Source of the DNA: Arcanobacterium pinnipediorum
GTDB taxonomy: Bacteria; Actinomycetota; Actinomycetes; Actinomycetales; Actinomycetaceae
Assembly: GCF_023973165.1 (NCBI RefSeq)
Contig: NZ_CP099547.1
Coordinates: forward strand, 1,612,001 to 1,676,000
Direction: 5' to 3'
Length of the DNA: 64,000 nt
Below the pieces are notes generated by a model. The model made no database searches. It was not told the DNA's origin and was given only the letters and a program-made list of their open reading frames with translations. Shown here piece after piece: positions 1-8,792 of the stretch (within the stretch, counting starts at the first letter, position 1; every line of letters begins with the position of its first letter). A program made the translations under genes and the position numbers.

Positions 1-1733
<1,733 letters not shown>

Positions 1734-1747
1734 CAAAAACCAAACAC

Positions 1748-1762
1748 CCCACAAAAGAGGCA
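1748..1762 (-). promoter_or_regulatory. boxA-like antitermination element, leader copy
   Basis: The minus strand reads TGCCTCTTTTGTGGG just upstream of the 16S 5' end. It is the same motif as at 31-44 with one inserted C, and the shared block continues a few bases to each side. A leader boxA normally recruits the Nus antitermination complex. An alternative is a stretch used in pre-16S processing. Confidence 0.45.
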
Positions 1763-2138
1763 TCCAATCAATACACGTCCGAAAAGCCCAAACAGGCTCA
1801 ACAAAACAGACAAACCAAAAACTAGCTCATCCAAAAAAATCAAAAACAAACCACAAAAGCTCGCCCTTGAAAAAACATAAGAGCAAACACACCAACCACA
1901 AAGGCCAGCACGCAAACCCTTACAAAACAATCATTATAAAAAGCTGACACACTATTGAGATATCAAACAACACACCCACACCCAACAACCACCCACAACA
2001 GGCAACCATCAAGAAGGATAACCCCACCAAACTAACACACAACCACACCCAAAACAAAATCCAGGACCAGTCACACATCAACTTGGAAAGAAAACACCAC
2101 CACCAGAACACTCACACGCTCCGTGGCGACAGATAAAA

Positions 2139-2168
2139 ACTGTACCCACCCACCCACACAACCGTCAA
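2139..2168 (-). promoter_or_regulatory. Probable rRNA operon promoter
   Basis: On the minus strand TTGACG (2168-2163) is followed after an 18-bp G/T-rich spacer by TACAGT (2144-2139). Transcription would start near 2130, giving a leader of roughly 400 nt before the 16S. The stretch 1736-2484 has no convincing gene. It holds this promoter, the G/U-rich leader and the upstream region of the divergent FMN reductase gene. Confidence 0.5.
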
Positions 2169-2379
2169 ACCAAAATGACGTAAGCACCGCCACAATATCA
2201 ATCTTCGGCGTCGTCACAACGATTACTCACAACGTAACCCAGGTGACATTGTTTTAACTAGACAAGCAGATCGCCGTCGTGGCATATCGGCTTTTCAGCG
2301 TCGCTCCGAATAAAGACAACGCTACGTGGCGGAATTTCTAGCCGCCTGGGTCATTAGTGGACGTGAGGGAGAAACTGTA

Positions 2380-2393
2380 GTTTAATATTAAAC
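2380..2393. promoter_or_regulatory. 14-bp perfect palindrome upstream of the FMN reductase gene
   Basis: GTTTAATATTAAAC is a perfect palindrome about 90 bp upstream of the reductase start at 2485. Its size and position fit an operator for a dimeric MarR- or HxlR-type repressor, but no regulator gene is adjacent. It could also be a chance A/T palindrome. Confidence 0.35.
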
Positions 2394-2484
2394 GACCGGT
2401 TTGCGGCACGTCCGCCACCAAACCCCGCGTAAAATCTAAACTACCCACAAAAATATGCATTTAAATGCTCAAGAAAGGCATGCA

Positions 2485-3033
2485 ATGAAGAAAATAGCCG
2501 TTATTGTTGGCAGCACCCGTCAAGGATCGTGGAACCGACGCGTCGCCCAAGACCTCGTCTCGATGCTTCCCGAAGGTTTCGACGCCGAATTCCTCTCCCT
2601 TCAAGATCTCCCCTTCTACGATCAAGAATGGGACACACCCGAAACGATTCCGGCCGCCGTCGCCGAATTGCGCAGCAAGGCAGATGCTGCGGACGGCTTC
2701 ATTATCCTCACCCCGGAATATAACCGCTCCATGCCAGCCGTACTCAAAAATGCCCTCGATATTCTCTCGCGCCCATTCGGCGCAAAGAAGATGTCTGGAA
2801 AACCAACGCTAGTGGCTAGTGCTACCCCAGGGGCGTTTGGCGGATTTGGAGCCAGCCGCGACTTGCGCAATGTGCTCGCATTCTTAGACGCTCAGGTCAT
2901 CGGGCAACCCGAAGTTTATTTGAGTTTCGTTCACACCCTCTATGCCGACGGCGAGCTGAACGAAGATACCGCCAAATTCTTACGTAGCGTAGTTGCAAAG
3001 TTCGTGGACGCATTTCCACCACAAGCGAAGTAA
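2485..3033 (+). CDS. NADPH-dependent FMN reductase family protein
   Basis: A 182-residue flavodoxin-fold oxidoreductase of the NADPH-dependent FMN reductase (chromate/quinone reductase-like) family. The N-terminus MKKIAVIVGSTRQGSWNRR contains the GSTRxxS FMN-phosphate loop. The second family motif TPEYNRSMPAVLKNALD follows near residue 80. Length is typical. An ATG 30 bases upstream is open, but the start at 2485 is preceded by AGAAAGG at good spacing and begins at the family N-terminus. It is expected to be a soluble cytoplasmic enzyme using NAD(P)H to reduce flavin, quinones or similar acceptors. It is monocistronic and divergent from the rRNA operon, with a 14-bp palindrome in its upstream region. 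Confidence 0.88.
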   Translation: MKKIAVIVGSTRQGSWNRRVAQDLVSMLPEGFDAEFLSLQDLPFYDQEWDTPETIPAAVAELRSKADAADGFIILTPEYNRSMPAVLKNALDILSRPFGAKKMSGKPTLVASATPGAFGGFGASRDLRNVLAFLDAQVIGQPEVYLSFVHTLYADGELNEDTAKFLRSVVAKFVDAFPPQAK

Positions 3034-3104
3034 CAAGAATCTGGCGCTATAAACCTGAATAATAAAAGTTGTAAAGATAATTTCTATAGAGAGAGGTAAT
3101 GAAG

Positions 3105-3566
3105 ATGACAACAAGTTTCACTGGCTCCTCAGTTCTATCTGAAAGCCTACAAAAAGTTTTAACTGACGTCACCGCACTATCCTTAGTTGCCAAGCAGCTA
3201 CATTGGAACGTAGTCGGTGTTGGTTTCCGTGGCCTACATCTGTACCTAGATGAGGTCGTAGCAATCGCCCGTACCGCATCTGACGATGTTGCCGAGCGCA
3301 TGCGCGCAGTTGGCCTGATTCCTGATGGTCGCCCACAAAGCGTTGGCGAACTCAACAGCTTGCCTGCAGTGAAGGAAACCATTGTTTCTACTGCCGAAGC
3401 AGTCGAGGCGGCAGTTGCTGCACTCAACGCAACCGTTGGCACCATGCGCCAAGTTCACGAGAAGATCGACGCTGAAGATCCAGCCTCGGGCGATATTTTG
3501 CTTGACTACATTCGTCAGCTAGAGCAGCAAGCTTGGTTCATCGGTTCGTCGGTAGACAAGGCTTAA
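3105..3566 (+). CDS. dps: Dps family ferritin-like DNA-protection protein
   Basis: A 153-residue ferritin-like protein of the Dps/Dps-like family, which forms dodecamers that oxidise and store iron and protect DNA from peroxide. The diagnostic N-terminal ligand region is present (AKQLHWNVVGVGFRGLH, with the His and the following acidic residues of LHLYLDEVV forming the intersubunit ferroxidase site). An ATG six bases upstream is possible, but GAGAGG lies 8 bases before the 3105 ATG and only 2 before the other. The gene ends with a strong hairpin at 3606-3646 and stands alone, 71 bp after the FMN reductase. No iron box or OxyR-like site was noticed directly upstream. Confidence 0.9.
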   Translation: MTTSFTGSSVLSESLQKVLTDVTALSLVAKQLHWNVVGVGFRGLHLYLDEVVAIARTASDDVAERMRAVGLIPDGRPQSVGELNSLPAVKETIVSTAEAVEAAVAALNATVGTMRQVHEKIDAEDPASGDILLDYIRQLEQQAWFIGSSVDKA

Positions 3567-3605
3567 AACTTCAGTAGCCGAGGCGTAAAACACCAAAGTT
3601 ACGAA

Positions 3606-3646
3606 AGCGGGTCGGACCTTGACTGGTCCGGCCCGCTTTGCTGTTT
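3606..3646 (+). terminator. Rho-independent terminator of dps
   Basis: AGCGGGTCGGACC pairs with GGTCCGGCCCGCT (one G-T pair) around a 5-base loop. The stem is followed by TTTGCTGTTT on the plus strand. Confidence 0.85.
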
Positions 3647-3726
3647 GCCATAATCGCGCTAACGGTGTGCCGAGTGGCGGTTAGCTCGCCAAGTTGTCGC
3701 GTATTTCGCACGGCCGGCATAGGCAT

Positions 3727-4134
3727 TTATTTCTCGACGACGACGTCGATCCCGAGCGCCTCGGAGGCTTCTTGCACCGATCCTAGATTCTTCACGTCAG
3801 TAAAACCGATGCTCTCCATGTATTCTTGCGCACCGTGAGCACGGTTACCGGAACGGCAGTAGAGAATATAGGATGCGTTTTTATCCAGATCTTTAACCTG
3901 GTTTTTGAATTCTTCGTCGTTAACGTCAAAATTGACTGCACCTTGCAGGTGACCGCTCGCAAATTCTTCTGGGGTGCGTACATCGATAATCATCGCCGAT
4001 TCACTTTCAGTTGTGGACGTGCTTTCTTTAATTGAACTCGTTGATTCCGCCGAGACTTGGGCAGATGTTTCTGGAGAACAGGCAACTAAGCCGACGCAGG
4101 CAAAAGTTGCGAGCGCAATTCGTAAAGTTTTCAT
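3727..4134 (-). CDS. Rhodanese-domain lipoprotein
   Basis: A 135-residue secreted lipoprotein with a single rhodanese domain. The N-terminus MKTLRIALATFACVGLVAC is a type II signal peptide with lipobox LVAC. A Ser/Thr-rich linker follows. The rhodanese fold runs from IIDVRTPEEFASGHLQGAVNF to the C-terminus, with the active-site loop YCRSGNR containing the catalytic Cys. It is probably anchored to the outer face of the membrane and may handle sulfur or act as a thiol redox partner, but the substrate cannot be told. A TTG codon 18 bases upstream (4152) is in frame. I prefer the ATG at 4134, which starts the signal peptide directly, although no clear Shine-Dalgarno sequence is present. Confidence 0.82.
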   Translation of the reverse strand: MKTLRIALATFACVGLVACSPETSAQVSAESTSSIKESTSTTESESAMIIDVRTPEEFASGHLQGAVNFDVNDEEFKNQVKDLDKNASYILYCRSGNRAHGAQEYMESIGFTDVKNLGSVQEASEALGIDVVVEK

Positions 4135-4241
4135 AGGGTCATCATATCGCAATCTGCTTCGATATAACTGAAAGTGTATTACTGAGTGATTGTTGTGTGG
4201 TTTGATGATGACTTATCACGCCTTACGGCTGGTAAAACCAG

Positions 4242-4283
4242 CGAGTAAGTTCGGGGAGTGACCGAGTAAGTTCGGGGAGTGAC
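4242..4283. repeat. 21-bp perfect tandem duplication
   Basis: Two identical 21-bp units lie head to tail at 4242-4262 and 4263-4283, each containing GAGTAAGTTCGGGGAGTGAC. They sit in the intergenic region before the AAA ATPase gene. No flanking mobile element is visible. Confidence 0.9.
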
Positions 4284-4348
4284 TTCGAATAAACAGCTTT
4301 ACATAACATTAAACAAAATAAATAACTTCAAACAACTATACTGGCTCT

Positions 4349-5476
4349 ATGATCAAAAATCCGTTTAAACCGACTATGGGCATGACGCCACCACTGCTGG
4401 TGGGCCGCGAGGAAATCCTTAATGACGTCGAATTCGCTCTAGATAACGGAGCTGGAACACATGAACGAGTCACAGTTATTACTGGTCCGCGCGGCATCGG
4501 CAAAACCGCGGTGCTCAACGCCATCGAAGATCTAGCACTACAACATGGCTGGACCTACTTTTCCGAAACTGCAACGAAGGGCTTTGTACAGCGCCTGATC
4601 AGTAGCGCACAGGCCAAAATCGCTGAACTTTCACCACAGTCGCAACGGAAACTGACCGGCGTATCGCTTTCTGGAGTCGGCAGTCTCGACTGGAAGAGTG
4701 TGGAACCGGCCGCGACTTCGCCGTCGTTACGTCAAATACTGACGCGGGTGCTGGATCTGATCGATGAAGCTGACGAAAAACTCGGGCAATCGACGGGGCT
4801 GTTTATCACTCTTGACGAACTGCATCATCTTCAGCGCGATGAGATCATTGAGTTGGCCACTACGGTACAGCACTTGATTCGTGAATCTCGGAATATTGCT
4901 TTGTTTATGGCAGGGATTCCCGGCTCGGTCAAGCCGTTATTGGGTAACGACGCCGGACGCAATCCGATCACGTTTTTGCGGCGAGCAAATCGGGTTACGT
5001 TGGGACGTGTGGGAATCGATTTTGTGCGCCAGGGGCTGTCGGTTCCGGTCCAGAATCTTGGGTTGCGCTGGGAGAAGGACGCATTGGAAGAGGCAGCGCG
5101 GGCCTGCGACGGCTATCCGTTCACGATACAGTTGGTCGGCCAGTACTCATTTGCTGCTCGCGAGGGTGAGTTCATTACCGCAGACAGTGTCGCGGCTGGT
5201 ATTTCACGGGCAGTAGCCAAGCTCGGTCAGTTGGTCCACGAGCCGGCTCTAGCTGATTTATCGGAACGAGATCGCGAATTCTTGCGCTCCATGGCGATCG
5301 ACGACGACGATAGCGCAATATCCCAGATCGCTACTCGGATGGGGATTTCCGCTCAGTATGCAAACAACTATCGCAGGCGCTTGATTGACGCAGAAATGAT
5401 TGAACCCACGCGACGAGGCAGGGTCAGGTTTGCATTGCCGTATTTGCGTAGCTATTTGCGAGAAAACTATAGCTAA
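4349..5476 (+). CDS. AAA/ORC-type ATP-binding protein with C-terminal winged helix
   Basis: A 375-residue ATPase resembling the ORC/Cdc6-like AAA proteins found on many actinobacterial chromosomes. The Walker A loop GPRGIGKT is at residues 46-53 and Walker B LFITLDE at about 151-157. A sensor-like Arg region follows, and the C-terminus (about 320-375) looks like a winged helix with SQIATRMGISAQYANNYRRR as helix-turn-helix. There is no partner gene, so its client is unknown. There is no Shine-Dalgarno sequence. TATACT ends six bases before the ATG, suggesting a leaderless transcript. It converges with the ornithine cyclodeaminase operon across a perfect terminator palindrome. Confidence 0.8.
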   Translation: MIKNPFKPTMGMTPPLLVGREEILNDVEFALDNGAGTHERVTVITGPRGIGKTAVLNAIEDLALQHGWTYFSETATKGFVQRLISSAQAKIAELSPQSQRKLTGVSLSGVGSLDWKSVEPAATSPSLRQILTRVLDLIDEADEKLGQSTGLFITLDELHHLQRDEIIELATTVQHLIRESRNIALFMAGIPGSVKPLLGNDAGRNPITFLRRANRVTLGRVGIDFVRQGLSVPVQNLGLRWEKDALEEAARACDGYPFTIQLVGQYSFAAREGEFITADSVAAGISRAVAKLGQLVHEPALADLSERDREFLRSMAIDDDDSAISQIATRMGISAQYANNYRRRLIDAEMIEPTRRGRVRFALPYLRSYLRENYS

Positions 5477-5560
5477 CTAGAAAGCGTTCGAATTTTGCGG
5501 TGTTCGGTCTTTTTTACGAACCGAACCTTCAAGGCACATACCCAAGCAAGGCTACGTATT

Positions 5561-5586
5561 TGCCGGGGCACTATAGTGCCCCGGCA
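5561..5586. terminator. Bidirectional terminator between convergent genes
   Basis: TGCCGGGGCACTATAGTGCCCCGGCA is a perfect 26-bp palindrome lying between the stops of the AAA ATPase (plus) and the ornithine-cyclodeaminase-family gene (minus). It can serve both directions. Confidence 0.8.
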
Positions 5587-5607
5587 TTGCACACCAGTGA
5601 TGGAGCG

Positions 5608-6591
5608 TTAGATCTCGATAGTTTGCCCTATGCCTTGTGCTGCAGCTTGCTCTAAGACTCGCTGGCCGCATACGACGTCGAGCACAGCCGAACCAACGCA
5701 CTCAAAGAACGTAATATCTTGCGCACTTTGGCGCCCTGGTCGATCACCATTGATAATCTCTCCCAATGGCACACAATCTGCCGCGCTGAAATGGCCGGCG
5801 TTAATAGGGTTGATCAAGTCACCGGATTCCGCTAACGCATCGGCGGTATCGATGGCTACCAGACTGGCCGAACGAACCAAGGCTTCCGGAATCTCGGCCA
5901 TGTCTGGGGTATATGATCCCATGCCATTGATGTGGGCGCCGGGCTTAATCAGTTCCGCATCGAAAACTGCGGTCTTTGAAATAGTCACAGCGGTAACGAT
6001 GTCTGCGTCGTTGACTGCTTCGGCAGAAGTTTCTACCGCCTGGATTCGCGTCCCAAAATGGCTCAACCGCTGTGATTGCGCCGTCGCAAATGCTTGGGCG
6101 CGGGTAAAGTCGACGTCCATGACTTTAACTAGTTCAAGGTCGCGAACTGTCAGCATTGCTTCAAGCTGGCCAGATGCCTGCCCACCGGTTCCAATGAGTG
6201 CACCTACTTTTGCGTCTGGTCGAGCCAGTACGTCAGTGGCGGCTCCTTGCACCGCGCCGGTGCGAATCCGAGTCAGGGAGGTTCCTTCTAAAATCGCACT
6301 GACCATGCCAGTTCGAGGATCCATCATAATCACCTGGGCAGGCACCGCCGGAAGGCCTTGATTCACGTTATTCGGGTAGACCGAGACGATCTTGATACCT
6401 AAACTCTCAGCCGCAGGTACAGACGCTGGCATAAACAATGCCTGACCTTGATAGGCATCAACTGCCAGGTTCGTGCGCAACGGTACGGTTGCTTCGCCAT
6501 GGGCATGGAACCCGAGAGCATCCTTACACGCCGCAACCGCAGCTTCCATAGTGAGTGTTTTTTCGATCTGTGCTGCAGAGAGGATAATCAT
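5608..6591 (-). CDS. Ornithine cyclodeaminase / mu-crystallin family protein
   Basis: A 327-residue member of the ornithine cyclodeaminase/mu-crystallin family, NAD(P)-dependent enzymes that include ornithine cyclodeaminase, alanine dehydrogenase and imine (ketimine) reductases. The family segments are present: ATVPLRTNL, the SLTRIRTGAVQGAATDVLA block near residue 105-125 and the Rossmann dinucleotide loop GALIGTGGQASGQ. The ATG overlaps the stop of the upstream TauE-like gene by four bases (ATGA), so the two are translationally coupled. The pairing with an anion exporter suggests catabolism of a small amino or sulfonated compound, but the substrate is not evident. The family assignment is firm; the specific reaction is open. 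Confidence 0.87.
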   Translation of the reverse strand: MIILSAAQIEKTLTMEAAVAACKDALGFHAHGEATVPLRTNLAVDAYQGQALFMPASVPAAESLGIKIVSVYPNNVNQGLPAVPAQVIMMDPRTGMVSAILEGTSLTRIRTGAVQGAATDVLARPDAKVGALIGTGGQASGQLEAMLTVRDLELVKVMDVDFTRAQAFATAQSQRLSHFGTRIQAVETSAEAVNDADIVTAVTISKTAVFDAELIKPGAHINGMGSYTPDMAEIPEALVRSASLVAIDTADALAESGDLINPINAGHFSAADCVPLGEIINGDRPGRQSAQDITFFECVGSAVLDVVCGQRVLEQAAAQGIGQTIEI

Positions 6592-7526
6592 CGTAGGACT
6601 GACTCCTTTACGTCACTGGTTGTTGATTCGGCCTGAGCAGAGGTGGCGCTACGATCTTCAGACGCACGGTTTTCCCGATATGCCATGAACATCGTGATAG
6701 CGGAGTAGACCAGCACTGCCACAACGATCCACTTGATCCAATACAACGGCAACGAGGTGACGAGGAATACTGCACACAGCACTCCCACCACGCCGAAGAT
6801 TGCTGAAATAAACGTCAGTTTCGCAGAGTAGGAATCGAGGCGAATGAACTCGGTGGAGCCGATCGGCACCGATACGGCGCACGCGCCCATCATGATGGGG
6901 AACGCGGCAACTGGATTCATGCCGAGGGCAAAAATAGTGACCATAGTTAGTGCATAGGAGCCGATTCCGACGTTATTGAGCGCTCCGTAGACGAACATGA
7001 GGATCGTTGCAATGAATAGCTTAGGTAGCGAGAGTTCGGTGGCAGTGCCGTTGGATGGGATCCAATCTAGTTGGGTTGCAGTGATGACGGCTGAGGCAAC
7101 CATCAGGCCGCTGGCGATGAAAAGTCGAATTGCGTTCACTGGCAGTTTCACGACGTAGCGTGGGCCGATATAGGCTCCGATTGCTTGGGCGATGACTAGG
7201 GTGAAAAGGGTTCGCATTCCGACGTCGACTGAGGAAATATAGGCGAATGCCATCACGGCAACTGGGATCACACACTGAGTATTGAGGGTGCCGGGAAGTC
7301 GGCGGTCGCTGACCCAGTTCATTTTGCGGTAGAGAACAGTTGAAATTGCGAAATCAGAGATTCCGAAGGTTGAGAAAAAGTAGATGATCGTGGAGCTGAC
7401 GCTTTGCGCGACCGGGTTGCCCGGTTCCTTCAAGAAGGTTGCGCGCTTGCGGTAGAGATCTTTTGCGAAAGCCACAATAAAAATAAGGTTTGCAATCCCA
7501 ATAAGGGTGAGCAAAACGTATTGCAC
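6588..7526 (-). CDS. TauE/SafE family membrane transporter
   Basis: A 312-residue integral membrane protein of the TauE/SafE (sulfite exporter, formerly DUF81) family with about eight hydrophobic segments in two repeats. The family is linked to export of sulfite, sulfoacetate or other small anions. The Ser-rich, charged cytoplasmic C-terminus is unremarkable. It is the first gene of a two-gene minus-strand operon, and its stop overlaps the start of the ornithine-cyclodeaminase-like gene. The upstream 186 bp (7527-7711) contain no clear operator. The transported substrate cannot be read from sequence. Confidence 0.85.
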   Translation of the reverse strand: MQYVLLTLIGIANLIFIVAFAKDLYRKRATFLKEPGNPVAQSVSSTIIYFFSTFGISDFAISTVLYRKMNWVSDRRLPGTLNTQCVIPVAVMAFAYISSVDVGMRTLFTLVIAQAIGAYIGPRYVVKLPVNAIRLFIASGLMVASAVITATQLDWIPSNGTATELSLPKLFIATILMFVYGALNNVGIGSYALTMVTIFALGMNPVAAFPIMMGACAVSVPIGSTEFIRLDSYSAKLTFISAIFGVVGVLCAVFLVTSLPLYWIKWIVVAVLVYSAITMFMAYRENRASEDRSATSAQAESTTSDVKESVLR

Positions 7527-7711
7527 TGAAGTCTCCTCACTGATAATTTCTCACTTTTCATTCGAGCACAAAAATTATAGTAAGTGTGGAGGCGAACTAA
7601 CCCGGCCCAAAGACCCGAATTGGTCAGTTTTCGTTGTTGCCGGGAATCCGTGCGATCACAAAATTATGTGGATGCACGGTTTTGCGAGGAGTTGCTATGT
7701 AAGCCGCTAGG

Positions 7712-8551
7712 CTAATTCGTGGTGGAGTCTTGCCTAGAGCTAGCCTCATGAACAGCACTCGGATCGCCATTTGTGCCCGCGTACTGTGCGGAATGGGCAA
7801 CTAATTTTGCAATATCGCTGCGAAGCGCCGTGATCTCAGCCTCTAACTGCGCGATAGATTGCCGTGAGTCTGCGGCGATCTCCTCATCGCGCAACGAATC
7901 ACGCAACGCGTCAGCAGCATCGACTTTTTCCACCAGCCATGAAGCCAACATACCGGTAACCGCACCCAGCAACCCAATCCCGTAGAGCATCAACATAACG
8001 GCAACAATCCGGCCCGCTAAACTAACTGGATAGGTATCACCGTAGCCGACGGTGGTCACCGTCGTAATCGCCCACCACAACGCCGTCGGAAAATCCACAA
8101 TGACAGCACCGGGCACCTCTTGTTCCACGCTGAGCTCAGCAAGCGCACCGATGAACACGACCATAAAGGCAGAACTGGCCGCATACCAAGCAACTTGACC
8201 CTGAAAATTTGATTCTGCTTCTTTGCCAAGATAGCTCATTAGCACCAACACTCTCAGTAGCCGCAACGGGCGGAACATTGGCAACAAAATAATCGCTAGG
8301 TCAAACAGATTTGCTTTGACGAAGGCTAGGCGCTTTGGTGCGAGGTAGAGGCGTAGCAGATAGTCAACTAAGAAGATACCCCAAATCACCCACTGTGTAG
8401 TAAAACAGAGATCACGTAACCCAGGACGCAACTCAAGATCAATAATCGGCCACGCATACACCACACAAAACAGCACCGCAGCCACCAGCAGTAGCGGCTC
8501 TGATTTTTTCATATATCTCTCTAGAGCTTGCCCATCTCGTTGGGATTTCAT
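7712..8551 (-). CDS. Voltage-gated-type potassium channel protein
   Basis: A 279-residue six-transmembrane cation channel of the ion-transport superfamily. It has an S4-like arginine-bearing segment (RPLRLLRVLVLMSYL near residue 90-105) and the K+ selectivity filter TTVGYGDTYPV before the last membrane helix. The C-terminal 70 residues (SLRDEEIAADSRQSIAQLEAEITALRSD begins the region) are predicted to form a coiled coil, likely for tetramer assembly. There is no RCK or cyclic-nucleotide domain. A second ATG 42 bases inside could also serve as start. It is monocistronic. Confidence 0.88.
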   Translation of the reverse strand: MKSQRDGQALERYMKKSEPLLLVAAVLFCVVYAWPIIDLELRPGLRDLCFTTQWVIWGIFLVDYLLRLYLAPKRLAFVKANLFDLAIILLPMFRPLRLLRVLVLMSYLGKEAESNFQGQVAWYAASSAFMVVFIGALAELSVEQEVPGAVIVDFPTALWWAITTVTTVGYGDTYPVSLAGRIVAVMLMLYGIGLLGAVTGMLASWLVEKVDAADALRDSLRDEEIAADSRQSIAQLEAEITALRSDIAKLVAHSAQYAGTNGDPSAVHEASSRQDSTTN

Positions 8552-8723
8552 TAAATTCGCCTCCTGCTTGGCATCGTCTTATTCAACAAAATTATCGCAA
8601 AAAGCAAGACAGGGCGTGACTTTAGTGTGCGAGCGTCAAGGGCATAACCTTGGTGAACAAACCTCAAAGACCCACCGCTTTCGAATGAACTTATTACACG
8701 CTGGAGAACTAAGAGTTTGCATA

Positions 8724-8760
8724 AAAGTTGTGGGAGCGACACAACCGCTCCCACAACTTC
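8724..8760 (-). terminator. Terminator of the LAKTG surface-protein gene
   Basis: On the minus strand GAAGTTGTGGGAGCG pairs with CGCTCCCACAACTTTT around a short loop, followed by T-rich sequence. It lies about 35 bp past the stop of the surface-protein gene. The GTGGGAGC arm also appears in a leader hairpin of the second surface-protein gene at about 22259-22290. Confidence 0.8.
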
Positions 8761-8792
8761 GCTAAAATCTATGCATTCTCAGCGCTCAAACA

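Noticed and set aside
4242..4283. Insertion-sequence terminal repeat
   Set aside because: The 21-bp units are direct, not inverted, and no transposase remnant lies nearby.
5630..6361. 243-residue open frame antisense to the ornithine cyclodeaminase gene
   Set aside because: Shadow frame with Ala/Ser/Arg bias and no family features.
8551..8754. 67-residue minus-strand open frame upstream of the K+ channel
   Set aside because: It runs through the terminator of the neighbouring gene and has no recognisable start signal or motif.
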